Part shown: positions 22,257 to 30,449 of the stretch, piece after piece | Layout of the letters: each line of letters opens with the position of its first letter | Numbering within the stretch: the stretch's first letter is position 1 | Assembly: GCA_003241815.1 (NCBI GenBank) | Contig: QBLV01000001.1 | Location: 1-47,510, forward strand | Direction of reading: 5' to 3' | DNA: 47,510 nt | DNA from: Hyphomicrobiales bacterium | Lineage (GTDB): Bacteria; Pseudomonadota; Alphaproteobacteria; Rhizobiales; Beijerinckiaceae | Translations under genes and position numbers: made by a program | The notes under the pieces: model-generated | Database searches by the model: none | Told to the model about the DNA's origin: nothing | The model's input: only the letters and a program-made list of their open reading frames with translations

Positions 22257-24890
22257 ATGGACGACTTGCTGCAAGAGTTCCTGACCGAGACCGGCGAAAA
22301 TCTCGATACCGTCGATCGGGAACTCGTGCGCTTTGAGCAGGAGCCCAACAACCGCGACATCCTGCGCAACATTTTCCGGCTGGTTCACACCGTCAAGGGT
22401 ACCTGCGGCTTCATCGGCCTGCCCCGGCTGGAAGCGCTGACCCATGCGGCGGAGTCGCTGATCGGCCAGTTCCGCGATGGCGCGAGCGTCAGCGCCATCG
22501 CCGTCACCGCCACGCTCGAAACGATCGACCGCGTCAAGGATATCCTGTCCGAGCTGGCCGAGAAGGGCGAAGAACCGCCCGGCAATGACGAGAACCTGAT
22601 CCGCGAACTCGGCATTCTGACCGATCATGCCAAGGCCGAGCTGGACCGGAGAGCGCCGCAGGCCACCGATGGCGCCGATCCGGTAGCAGCCTATCTCGCC
22701 CGCCACGCAGGAACAGCCCCCGCGACGCCGGGCGAGGACGGGCTCGACCTGGTCTTCCGCAGCGCGCCCGGGCCACAGCGGGGCCCCGACGGGCGGATCG
22801 AACCGGCCGAGGCGGCCGAGCGCGGCGACGAAGCGGCCTCACGCGAGAGCCGTCAGGCCGGCCCCGCCACGCTGCGCGTGAATGTCGATACCATCGAACA
22901 CCTGATGACGATGGTCTCGGAACTGGTGCTCACACGCAATCAGCTCCTCGAAATCTCGCGCAAGCAGGACGACAATGGGCTGAAGGCGCCTTTGCAGCGC
23001 CTCTCCCTGATCACGGCCGAGTTGCAGGACGGCGTCATGAAGACGCGCATGCAGCCGATCGGCAACGCCTGGTCGAAGCTGCCCCGCATCATCCGCGATC
23101 TCGGATCGGAACTCGGCAAGCGCATCGAACTGGTCACGGAAGGCGCCGACACGGAGCTCGACCGGCAGATCCTCGATCTGATCAAGGACCCGCTGATGCA
23201 CATGGTGCGCAATTGCGCCGACCATGCGATCGAAGCGCCCGCCGAACGCCTGGCGGCCGGCAAGGCCGAACATGGCACGATCCGCGTCGCCGCCTATCAC
23301 GAGGGCGGCTCGGTCACCATCGCCGTCGCCGACGACGGACGTGGCCTGGACATCGAGCGCATCCGGCGCAAGGCGATCCAGCAGGGCCTCGCCACCGAGG
23401 CTGAACTCGGACGCATGAGCGACGCCCAGGCCAGCCGCTTCATCTTTCATCCGGGCTTCTCGACCGCCGACAGCATTACCGCCATCTCCGGACGCGGCGT
23501 CGGCATGGACGTGGTCAAGGTGAATGTCGATGCCATCGGCGGCCTGATCGACATCGTCAGCAAGCCCGGCCTGGGTACCACGATCACGATCAAGATCCCG
23601 CTGACGCTGGCTATCGTCGCCGCATTGATCGTCGTCGCAGGCGATCAGCGCTTCGCGATTCCGCAGATCGTGGTCCGGGAACTCGTGCGGGTGAAGGCGG
23701 GCGCCGATCATCGCATCGAGGAGATCAACGGGGCGCCGATCCTGCGGCTGCGTGGGCGCCTGCTGCCGATCATCGCGCTGTCGGGCCTGATGGGCGCGGA
23801 CGAACCGCCACCCGAGGACGGCTTCATCGTCGTCACCCAGATCGGCGAGCGGCAGTTTGGCATCCTGGTCGACGGCGTCTTTCACACCGAGGAAATCGTC
23901 GTCAAGCCGATGTCGAGCAAGCTTCGGCACATCCCGATCTTCTCGGGCAACACGATCCTGGGCGATGGCGCGGTGGTGTTGATCGTCGACCCCAACGGCG
24001 TGGCGGGGCTCGTCGGCGCAGCGTCCGCAGGCGAAGCGTTCCTCGGCGAGGTCGCGGCGGCGGGCGTCGCGCCGACTGCCGAGAAAACAACCGTACTGGT
24101 GTTCAAGGCAGGCCCCGAGGGTGTCAGGGCCGTGCCGCTTTCGCTGGTGACGCGCCTCGAGGAGGTCGATGCCGAAGAGTTCCAGAACGGCAGCGGCCGG
24201 GTCCTCCTGCATTATCGCAATCGCCTCGTCCCGGTCGTGCCCGTCGGCGAAACGCAGATTCGGGCGCAGGGGCTGCAGCCGCTCGTGATCATCTCCGAGG
24301 GCGAACTGACCGTCGCGCTCGCCGTCGATGCGATCGTCGATATCGTCGACGAGGTTCTCGACATCGAGATGGCGACCGCCCAGGACAAGGGGATCATCGG
24401 TTCGGCCATGATCCGGGGTCGGGCCACGGACATCATCGACCTCGCCTTCTACCTGCCGATGCAGGAGCGGGGCTGGCGCCATGCGGGCTCTGACAGCGCC
24501 GCCCCATCGGCACCGGCGCAGATCCTGCTGGTCGAACCCTCGGGCTTCCTGCGGGACATGCTCACGCCCGTCCTGAAGGCTTCCGGCCATCGAATCGTCG
24601 TCGCTTCCGGCTTCGAGCCAGCCCGCCAGCATCTGGCCGATGGCACGATCTCGACCGTCCTGATCGATATCGACGGCGATATCGACAGCGCCTTCGCCTT
24701 TGTCGCAGCGCTGCGCGCCGGCCCCGACGGCGACCGCCTGCGCCTGATCGGCATGACGACGCTGGTGACGCCGGACCTCCATATGCGTGCCAGCAGGGCC
24801 GGGCTGGACGAGGTCGTCGCCAAATTCGACCGGCGCGCCCTGCTTGGCGAACTCGCGGAGCGCCGGCCGGGCCTGAAGGAGGCGGCATGA
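22257..24890 (+). CDS. cheA: Hybrid chemotaxis histidine kinase CheA with two CheW-like domains and a C-terminal receiver-like domain
   Basis: Central kinase of a chemotaxis-type signalling array. Domains in order in 877 residues: HPt with His44 (RLVHTVKGTCGFIG), an unstructured Pro/Ala linker (about 105-200) in place of a CheY-binding P2 domain, dimerisation (about 205-265), HATPase with N-box Asn319, the VADDGRGL loop and SGRGVGMDVV, a first CheW-like domain (about 450-590), a second CheW-like domain (about 610-735) and a receiver-like domain (755-870). The last keeps Asp804, Thr834/835 and Lys856, but the usual acidic pair is Glu-Pro. I start at the ATG at 22257; a GTG at 22242 is in frame. 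The stop overlaps the cheW start (ATGA). Confidence 0.93.
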   Translation: MDDLLQEFLTETGENLDTVDRELVRFEQEPNNRDILRNIFRLVHTVKGTCGFIGLPRLEALTHAAESLIGQFRDGASVSAIAVTATLETIDRVKDILSELAEKGEEPPGNDENLIRELGILTDHAKAELDRRAPQATDGADPVAAYLARHAGTAPATPGEDGLDLVFRSAPGPQRGPDGRIEPAEAAERGDEAASRESRQAGPATLRVNVDTIEHLMTMVSELVLTRNQLLEISRKQDDNGLKAPLQRLSLITAELQDGVMKTRMQPIGNAWSKLPRIIRDLGSELGKRIELVTEGADTELDRQILDLIKDPLMHMVRNCADHAIEAPAERLAAGKAEHGTIRVAAYHEGGSVTIAVADDGRGLDIERIRRKAIQQGLATEAELGRMSDAQASRFIFHPGFSTADSITAISGRGVGMDVVKVNVDAIGGLIDIVSKPGLGTTITIKIPLTLAIVAALIVVAGDQRFAIPQIVVRELVRVKAGADHRIEEINGAPILRLRGRLLPIIALSGLMGADEPPPEDGFIVVTQIGERQFGILVDGVFHTEEIVVKPMSSKLRHIPIFSGNTILGDGAVVLIVDPNGVAGLVGAASAGEAFLGEVAAAGVAPTAEKTTVLVFKAGPEGVRAVPLSLVTRLEEVDAEEFQNGSGRVLLHYRNRLVPVVPVGETQIRAQGLQPLVIISEGELTVALAVDAIVDIVDEVLDIEMATAQDKGIIGSAMIRGRATDIIDLAFYLPMQERGWRHAGSDSAAPSAPAQILLVEPSGFLRDMLTPVLKASGHRIVVASGFEPARQHLADGTISTVLIDIDGDIDSAFAFVAALRAGPDGDRLRLIGMTTLVTPDLHMRASRAGLDEVVAKFDRRALLGELAERRPGLKEAA

Positions 24891-25396
24891 CGCTCCACCA
24901 GACAGATCGCGGCCTTGCCGCCGCCACGCCGGTCGGCGCCTTCGACTCGCTCGACTACGTCACCGTGATGATCGGCGACCAGATCCTCGGCCTGCCGATC
25001 GGGCGCGTGCACGACGTCTTCATCACAAACCGCATCACGCTCGTGCCGCGCGCGCCGAGCGAGATCGTAGGCCTTCTCAACCTGCGTGGCCGCATCGTGA
25101 CCGCGATCTGCCTGCGCAAGCGCCTCGGACAGCCGGTCGCCCCGAAGCAAGACCGCGATGGCAAGACCGAACTGGTGGCTGTCGGCATCGACCATGGGGG
25201 CGAGGCCTATGCGCTGATCGTGGATGCCGTCGGCGAAGTCATGCGACTGGATCAGTCCACCTTTGAATCGACCCCGGTCCATCTCGACCGCAACTGGGCG
25301 GCGCTCACGACCGGCGTTCACCGCCTCGAAGACCGTCTGCTCGTTGTTCTCGACGTCGATGCCATCCTGAGCCTCGACCCGCAGGCAGCAGCCTGA
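24887..25396 (+). CDS. cheW: Chemotaxis coupling protein CheW
   Basis: Adaptor that links chemoreceptors to CheA in the signalling array. The 169-residue product has the CheW fold: YVTVMIGDQILGLPIGRVHDVF, the NLRGRIVTAICLRKRLG block that forms the receptor and kinase interface, and a C-terminal LLVVLDVDAIL strand. The ATG overlaps the cheA stop by four bases, so translation is coupled. No chemoreceptor gene is in the window, so its receptors must be encoded elsewhere. Confidence 0.93.
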   Translation: MTLHQTDRGLAAATPVGAFDSLDYVTVMIGDQILGLPIGRVHDVFITNRITLVPRAPSEIVGLLNLRGRIVTAICLRKRLGQPVAPKQDRDGKTELVAVGIDHGGEAYALIVDAVGEVMRLDQSTFESTPVHLDRNWAALTTGVHRLEDRLLVVLDVDAILSLDPQAAA

Positions 25397-25426
25397 CGCG
25401 TCGCCCTACCGATTTGGAGATTGATT

Positions 25427-25792
25427 ATGAAATATTGTCTCGTCGTCGATGACTCAGCCGTGATCCGCAAGGTCGCCCGCCGCATCCTGGAAGGCCTCCA
25501 GTTCCGAATCACGGAAGCGGAGGACGGCGCGCGTGCCATCGACTCCTGCAAGGGCGAAATGCCCGATGCGGTGCTGCTCGACTGGAACATGCCGATCATG
25601 GACGGTTACGACTTCCTGCGCACGCTGCGCCAGATGCCCGGGGGCAAGCGTCCCAAGGTCGTCTTCTGCACCACCGAAAACGACATCGCCCACATCGCCC
25701 GGGCCATGCATGCCGGCGCCGACGAATACATCATGAAGCCGTTCGACAAGGAAATCGTCGCCTCGAAATTCCACCAGGTCGGGCTGCTTTGA
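25427..25792 (+). CDS. cheY: Single-domain response regulator CheY
   Basis: A 121-residue receiver protein, presumably phosphorylated by the adjacent CheA. All phosphorylation residues are present: Asp8 and Asp9 (VVDDS), phospho-accepting Asp52 (LLDWNMP), Thr82/Thr83 (CTTEND) and Lys104 (MKPF). I use the ATG at 25427, which has GGAGA at the right distance; the frame extends to a TTG at 25421. It sits 30 bases after cheW. Whether it controls the flagellar motor or another output is not visible from sequence. Confidence 0.93.
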   Translation: MKYCLVVDDSAVIRKVARRILEGLQFRITEAEDGARAIDSCKGEMPDAVLLDWNMPIMDGYDFLRTLRQMPGGKRPKVVFCTTENDIAHIARAMHAGADEYIMKPFDKEIVASKFHQVGLL

Positions 25793-25899
25793 ACCACGCC
25801 GCGAACCACGCCAAGACCACGTCTGACGTTGGGGCGCCTCCTCGGCGCGAACGGCGGCAGGGCTGATATGACAGCGCGGTGCAGTGGAATGAGTGACGC

Positions 25900-27009
25900 A
25901 TGAAACCCTTCCCGGCCAGCGCTGCGGGCGTTCAGAAATACAAGACGGTCGTGATCGCCGACGATTCGGTTGTCGTGCGCGGCCTCTTCGCGCGCTGGCT
26001 CGGTGAAAGCGGACAATTTCATGTCGTCGCCGTTGCCGGAGACGGCGAGACCGCGGTCGCCCATGCCGGCCGCTTCAAGCCCGACGTGATGGTGCTCGAT
26101 CTCGACATGCCGGGCGTCGATGGCGCGACCGCCCTGCCGCATATCCTGAAGGAAAGCCCTTATACTGGCGTGCTGCTGGCGACGACGCTGACCGAGCGCA
26201 ACACCCGCATTGCACTGGAATGCATGACGAAGGGCGCGCTGGACGTGGTTTCCAAGCCCGACAGCCGCAGTGGCCTGACGTTGTCCCTGGATTTCCGCAG
26301 CGAGTTCCTGCTCAAGCTCGGCAACATCGCGCAAACCCGCATTCGTCCCGGCGGGCTGCCACCGGAAACGGATCTCGATTTCGCATCGACCGGCCCCGCC
26401 AGCCTGCGCCAGCTTGTCTCGGTCGTGCCCCGCTATCTCGTCATCGGCGCCTCCACCGGCGGCCCCCGCGCCGTCGCCAAGGTGCTCTTCGACATCGGCG
26501 ACGGTCTGCAGGATCTGACGACGATCGTGGTGCAGCACATGCCGCCGCTTTTCACCGCCTCCTTCGCCGAGCAGATCGCGAGCTATATCGGCATCCCGGC
26601 GCGCGAGCCCTTCGACGGCGAACGCCTCAGCCGCGGGACCATCTATGTCGCGCCCGGAGGTCGGCATCTCGGCATCGACCGCCGGCTCGGCCATATCGTC
26701 GCAAACATCAGCGATGCCCCGCCCGTGCGGTTCTGCCGCCCGGCCGTCGATGTGCTGTTCAACGACGCCGCGCGCCATCTCGGCCCCGCCGCGCTCGGCC
26801 TGGTGCTGACCGGCATGGGCACGGACGGTACGGAAGGCGCTGGCGCGCTGCGCCGCGCCGGCGCAGCCGTGATCGCGCAGGACGAACAGACGAGCACCAT
26901 CTGGGGCATGCCCGGTTCGGTCGTGCGCGCGCAGCAGGCCAGCTCGGTCATCCCGCTCGACGATATCGGCGCCGCGATTCGCGGCCTTGTACGGGCGTGG
27001 CCGCAGTGA
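25900..27009 (+). CDS. cheB: Chemotaxis methylesterase/glutamine deamidase CheB
   Basis: Demethylates chemoreceptors to reset adaptation. The 369-residue protein has an N-terminal receiver (Asp67 in VLDLDMPGVDG as phosphoacceptor), a short linker and a C-terminal methylesterase domain (about 178-365) with the catalytic triad Ser185 (IGASTGGP), His213 (VQHMPP) and Asp309 (TGMGTDG). It lies 107 bases after cheY; that gap shows no terminator, so one transcript is likely. The stop overlaps the GTG start of cheR. Confidence 0.94.
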   Translation: MKPFPASAAGVQKYKTVVIADDSVVVRGLFARWLGESGQFHVVAVAGDGETAVAHAGRFKPDVMVLDLDMPGVDGATALPHILKESPYTGVLLATTLTERNTRIALECMTKGALDVVSKPDSRSGLTLSLDFRSEFLLKLGNIAQTRIRPGGLPPETDLDFASTGPASLRQLVSVVPRYLVIGASTGGPRAVAKVLFDIGDGLQDLTTIVVQHMPPLFTASFAEQIASYIGIPAREPFDGERLSRGTIYVAPGGRHLGIDRRLGHIVANISDAPPVRFCRPAVDVLFNDAARHLGPAALGLVLTGMGTDGTEGAGALRRAGAAVIAQDEQTSTIWGMPGSVVRAQQASSVIPLDDIGAAIRGLVRAWPQ

Positions 27010-27899
27010 TCTCGGACCTCGATTTCAACTTTCTGCGGCTGCTGCTGCATCTGCGCTCGGGCCTCTCGCTCAGCCTGGAGAAGCGCTATCTCGCCGAAAG
27101 CCGGCTCGGCATCCTGTGTCGCCGACGCGGCATCGACGGCATCGGCGTTCTGGTCCAGCGGCTGCGGCAGGGTGGCGAAGCCGAATTGGAGAACGCCGTC
27201 GTCGAAGCGATGACGACCAATGAGACGCTGTTTTTCCGCGACCAGAGCCCGTTCGAACTCTTCCGCACTGTGATCCTGCCCGAGAAGCTGGCATCGAATG
27301 CCGCGACCCGCTCGCTGCGCATCTGGTGCGCCGCGGTCTCCACCGGTCAGGAAGCCTATTCGCTGGCGATGGTGCTCGACGACATGGCCGGCCGGCTTTC
27401 CGGCTGGAAGGTCGAAATCATCGGCACCGACATCTCGGCCGAGGTGCTCGAGCGGGCGCGCACCGGCATCTACAACCAGTTCGAGATCCAGCGCGGCCTG
27501 CCGATCCAGATGCTGCTGCGGCACTTCCAGCAGAATGGCGACAAGTGGCAGGTTTCGGAGCGCCTGCGCGCCATGGTCGAGATGAAGCAGCACAATCTGC
27601 TCGACCCCAGCAGCCATCTCGGCCAGTTCGATGTGATCTTCTGCCGGAACGTTCTGATCTATTTCGATGTGCCGACCAAGGCCAAGGTGCTGGCCGGGCT
27701 CGCTCCGCGCCTTGCTCCGGAAGGCGCAGTCGTTCTGGGCGCGGCCGAGACGGTCGTCGGGATTTCCTCAGCCATCGTCCCCGACAGGCAGCATCGCGGG
27801 CTCTATCGCGATCACCGCTCCAGCCAAGCGCAGGCGACAAGCATGTCCCTGCCGATCGAGCCGCGACTGGTACAAGGCGGCTCCCGATTCCGGGTCTGA
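27006..27899 (+). CDS. cheR: Chemotaxis protein methyltransferase CheR
   Basis: Methylates receptor glutamates using SAM, opposing CheB. The 297-residue protein has the N-terminal helical domain (DLDFNFLRLLLHLRSGLSL) followed by the SAM-binding domain with TTNETLFFRD, LRIWCAAVSTGQEAYSLAM, IIGTDISAEVLERARTGIY and FDVIFCRNVLIYF. I place the start at the GTG at 27006 that overlaps the cheB stop (GTGA); a GTG at 26997 is also in frame. The frame is open far upstream, but that part is a shadow of cheB. It is the last gene of the che operon, which here ends without cheD. Confidence 0.92.
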   Translation: MISDLDFNFLRLLLHLRSGLSLSLEKRYLAESRLGILCRRRGIDGIGVLVQRLRQGGEAELENAVVEAMTTNETLFFRDQSPFELFRTVILPEKLASNAATRSLRIWCAAVSTGQEAYSLAMVLDDMAGRLSGWKVEIIGTDISAEVLERARTGIYNQFEIQRGLPIQMLLRHFQQNGDKWQVSERLRAMVEMKQHNLLDPSSHLGQFDVIFCRNVLIYFDVPTKAKVLAGLAPRLAPEGAVVLGAAETVVGISSAIVPDRQHRGLYRDHRSSQAQATSMSLPIEPRLVQGGSRFRV

Positions 27900-27943
27900 A
27901 GCCCGACCTCGCCGCTTGGTTTCTCCCGAACGTCCCGACAAAC

Positions 27944-27967
27944 AAAAACCCCGCCTCTCGGCGGGGT
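27944..27967 (-). terminator. Rho-independent terminator of ctrA
   Basis: An 8-base perfect stem (ACCCCGCC at 27948-27955 and GGCGGGGT at 27960-27967) with a four-base loop. On the minus strand it is followed by a run of T from the A tract at 27944-27948, so it terminates transcription coming from ctrA. On the plus strand it lacks a T tract but may still weaken read-through from cheR. Confidence 0.88.
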
Positions 27968-28060
27968 CCCCGTCAACCTGTCGTGTACATCCGACGATCA
28001 GGCCGCTAACTTTATCTCATCGGAACGTGACCGCCCTGTGACGACCTCCGAACCGGCCGT

Positions 28061-28762
28061 TCAGGCCGGAATGCGTTGCTCGACCTCGGACGGCTCGCGC
28101 AGCACATAGCCGCGCCCCCAGACCGTTTCGATGTAGTTCTTGCCGTCGGACGCATTCGCAAGCTTCTTGCGCAGCTTGCAGATGAACACGTCGATGATCT
28201 TGAGTTCGGGCTCGTCCATGCCGCCATAGAGGTGGTTGAGGAACATTTCCTTGGTGAGCGTGGTGCCCTTGCGGAGCGAGAGCAGCTCCAGCATCTGGTA
28301 TTCCTTGCCGGTGAGGTGGACGCGGGCGGCGTCGACTTCCACGGTCTTGGTGTCGAGATTGACCACGAGATCGCCGGTGGTGATGACCGACTGGGCATGG
28401 CCCTTCGAGCGGCGCACGATGGCGTGGATGCGGGCGACGAGCTCGTCTTTATGGAACGGCTTGGTCAGGTAGTCGTCGGCGCCGAAGCCCAGGCCCTTGA
28501 CCTTGTCCTCGATGCCGGCGAGGCCCGACAGGATCAGGATCGGCGTCTTGACCTTGGCGACCCGGAGCGAACGCAGAACCTCGTAGCCGGACATGTCGGG
28601 CAGGTTCAGGTCGAGCAGGATGATGTCGTAATCGTAGAGCTTGCCGAGATCGACGCCTTCTTCACCGAGATCGGTGGTGTAGACGTTGAAGCTTTCCGAT
28701 TTGAGCATCAGCTCGATGCTCTGAGCGGTCGCGCTATCGTCCTCGATCAGCAGAACCCGCAT
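28061..28762 (-). CDS. ctrA: Cell-cycle response regulator CtrA
   Basis: Essential or near-essential master transcription factor of alphaproteobacteria; it controls flagellar, chemotaxis and division genes and binds the origin in Caulobacter. The 233-residue OmpR-type protein has a receiver with Asp7-Asp9 acidic residues (LIEDDS), phosphoacceptor Asp51 (LLDLNLP) and Lys in [13 protein letters not shown]. The winged-helix DNA-binding domain contains [12 protein letters not shown] and [11 protein letters not shown] use the ATG at 28762, with GGGGA upstream, which gives the usual CtrA length. The C-terminus ends IPA rather than the Ala-Ala of Caulobacter CtrA. It diverges from fliI across a 343-base regulatory gap and ends at a strong terminator. 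Confidence 0.95.
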   Translation of the reverse strand: MRVLLIEDDSATAQSIELMLKSESFNVYTTDLGEEGVDLGKLYDYDIILLDLNLPDMSGYEVLRSLRVAKVKTPILILSGLAGIEDKVKGLGFGADDYLTKPFHKDELVARIHAIVRRSKGHAQSVITTGDLVVNLDTKTVEVDAARVHLTGKEYQMLELLSLRKGTTLTKEMFLNHLYGGMDEPELKIIDVFICKLRKKLANASDGKNYIETVWGRGYVLREPSEVEQRIPA

Positions 28763-29105
28763 GTCCACGTCCCCAATTTCGCCCGCAGGCAAGCTGACCG
28801 TTCTTCTCGTCCGAACCCCCACGGCTCAGGACGACGACGTACTTGCCTGATGAAACGCCACGCGACACGCTACGGAGAAATGGTTAACAAACCCTGATTC
28901 CCCGACGCAAGCGCTTCCTGGGAGAAAGACGACGATCCTTGTCGAGGTGAGTCGAATTTGACACGGATCGTTGAACCATCGCCCGCGAAATTGCCTTTCG
29001 CGGAGGCTACGACGCGCAACCGGGTCGAATTGACCCCGAACCGCGACGCTGCCTCGAAACACAGTGTTAATCACTCGGGTAAACGAAAGGTTTACGGCCA
29101 CAGTT
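28763..29105. promoter_or_regulatory. ctrA-fliI divergent regulatory region
   Basis: This 343-base spacer has no gene. It contains a CtrA-type half-site TTAACCAT on the minus strand (28880-28887), two GANTC sites for the CcrM cell-cycle methylase (GATTC at 28896-28900 and GAGTC at 28949-28953), and a GTTAATCACTCGGGTAAAC stretch (29066-29084) that resembles a poor CtrA site. Arrangement of GANTC and CtrA sites before ctrA agrees with methylation-controlled autoregulation known in Caulobacter. The individual matches are short, so binding is inferred. Confidence 0.6.
29079..29095. repeat. Perfect inverted repeat before fliI start
   Basis: GTAAAC (29079-29084) and GTTTAC (29090-29095) are exact inverted copies around a GAAAG centre, ending 10 bases before the fliI ATG. 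The repeat spans the only purine-rich stretch (GAAAGG) that could act as its ribosome-binding site. It could be a protein operator or an RNA hairpin that limits ribosome access. Confidence 0.55.
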
Positions 29106-30446
29106 ATGAACAGCCCGGCGCTAGCCCAGGACAGCCTCTCCAAACTCGCCTCCACGATCGCCGGGCTTGACTCGGTGACTGTTTACGGTCGCGTGATTGC
29201 GGTGCGTGGGCTCCTGGTTGAGATCGCAGGCCCGATCGGCGCGATGAGCTTGGGCGGGCGCATCGAGATCGAGATCGCACCGGGAACCCGCGTTCCCTGC
29301 GAGGTCATCGGCTTTTCCGGGGAAAAAGCACTCGTCATGCCCTATGGCGGGCTCGATGGCGTGCGACGCGGCTGCCCCGCTTATGTCGATAAGGCTCAAC
29401 CCGGCATCCGGCCGACCTCGGCCTGGCTCGGCCGCGTCGTCGATGCGCTCGGCCGCCCCGTCGATGGCGGCCCTCCCTTGCCCCAGGGCGAAGCCCTCTT
29501 CACCTTTCGCAACGATCCGCCCCCCGCCCATTCGCGCCGCCGCGTCGGCAAGCCGCTCGATCTCGGCGTGCGGGCGCTGAACACCTTCCTGACCTGCTGC
29601 CTCGGCCAGCGCATGGGCATCTTTGCCGGTTCGGGCGTCGGCAAGTCGGTCCTGCTCTCGATGCTGGCGCGCTATGCCCGCGCCGACGTCAACGTGATCG
29701 GCCTCGTCGGCGAGCGCGGCCGCGAGGTGCAGGAGTTCCTGCAGGATGATCTCGGCCCCGAAGGCCTCGCCCGTTCCGTCGTCGTGGTCGCGACCTCCGA
29801 CGAGCCGGCGCTGATGCGCAAGCAGGCCGCCATGACCACGCTCACGATCGCCGAATATTTCCGTGACCAGGGTCTGCAGGTGATGTGCCTGATGGATTCA
29901 GTCACGCGCTTTGCCATGGCGATGCGCGAGATCGGCCTGGCCGCGGGCGAGCCTCCAACGACCAAAGGCTATACGCCGACCGTCTTCGCCGAACTGCCGC
30001 GCCTGCTCGAGCGCGCCGGCCCTGGGATCAGCGACGGCGCGATCACCGGCATCTTCACCGTCCTCGTTGATGGCGGCGACCATGACGAGCCCGTGGCCGA
30101 CGCGGTGCGCGGCATCCTCGACGGCCATATCGTGATGGAACGCTCGATCGCCGAACGTGGCCGCTTTCCGGCGATCAACGTGCTCAAATCGGTCTCGCGG
30201 ACCATGCCGCGCTCCTGTGACCCGAAGTTCTACCCGGTCGTACAGAAGGCGCGCGCCACGCTGGCGACCTATGCCGACATGGAGGAACTGATTCGGCTCG
30301 GCGCCTACCGCCAGGGTGCATCAGCAGAGGTCGACGAGGCGATCCGCCTCAACCCGGCGCTCGAAGGCTTCCTGAAACAGGCCAAGGACGATGCCACGCC
30401 CCTGGCGGAGTGCTACGCCCGGCTCGCTACCATCATGAACGGCTGA
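29106..30446 (+). CDS. fliI: Flagellum-specific ATPase FliI
   Basis: ATPase of the flagellar type III export apparatus. The 446-residue protein is F1-beta-like, with Walker A at AGSGVGKS (174-181), Walker B ending at Asp264 in [12 protein letters not shown], and the [10 protein letters not shown] and [14 protein letters not shown] blocks typical of FliI. I use the ATG at 29106; an upstream in-frame start at 29064 would cross the inverted repeat and has no family support. No standard Shine-Dalgarno sequence sits at the ideal distance. The partner gene fliJ is separated from it by an opposite-strand MFS gene. Confidence 0.94.
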   Translation: MNSPALAQDSLSKLASTIAGLDSVTVYGRVIAVRGLLVEIAGPIGAMSLGGRIEIEIAPGTRVPCEVIGFSGEKALVMPYGGLDGVRRGCPAYVDKAQPGIRPTSAWLGRVVDALGRPVDGGPPLPQGEALFTFRNDPPPAHSRRRVGKPLDLGVRALNTFLTCCLGQRMGIFAGSGVGKSVLLSMLARYARADVNVIGLVGERGREVQEFLQDDLGPEGLARSVVVVATSDEPALMRKQAAMTTLTIAEYFRDQGLQVMCLMDSVTRFAMAMREIGLAAGEPPTTKGYTPTVFAELPRLLERAGPGISDGAITGIFTVLVDGGDHDEPVADAVRGILDGHIVMERSIAERGRFPAINVLKSVSRTMPRSCDPKFYPVVQKARATLATYADMEELIRLGAYRQGASAEVDEAIRLNPALEGFLKQAKDDATPLAECYARLATIMNG

Positions 30447-30449
30447 GCC

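Noticed and set aside
22839-24782. 647-codon minus-strand frame
   Set aside because: Antisense shadow of cheA, Asp/Arg/His-rich and without domains.
26220-27005. Upstream extension of the cheR frame
   Set aside because: It lies inside cheB and shows shadow composition; CheR homology begins right after the GTG at 27006.
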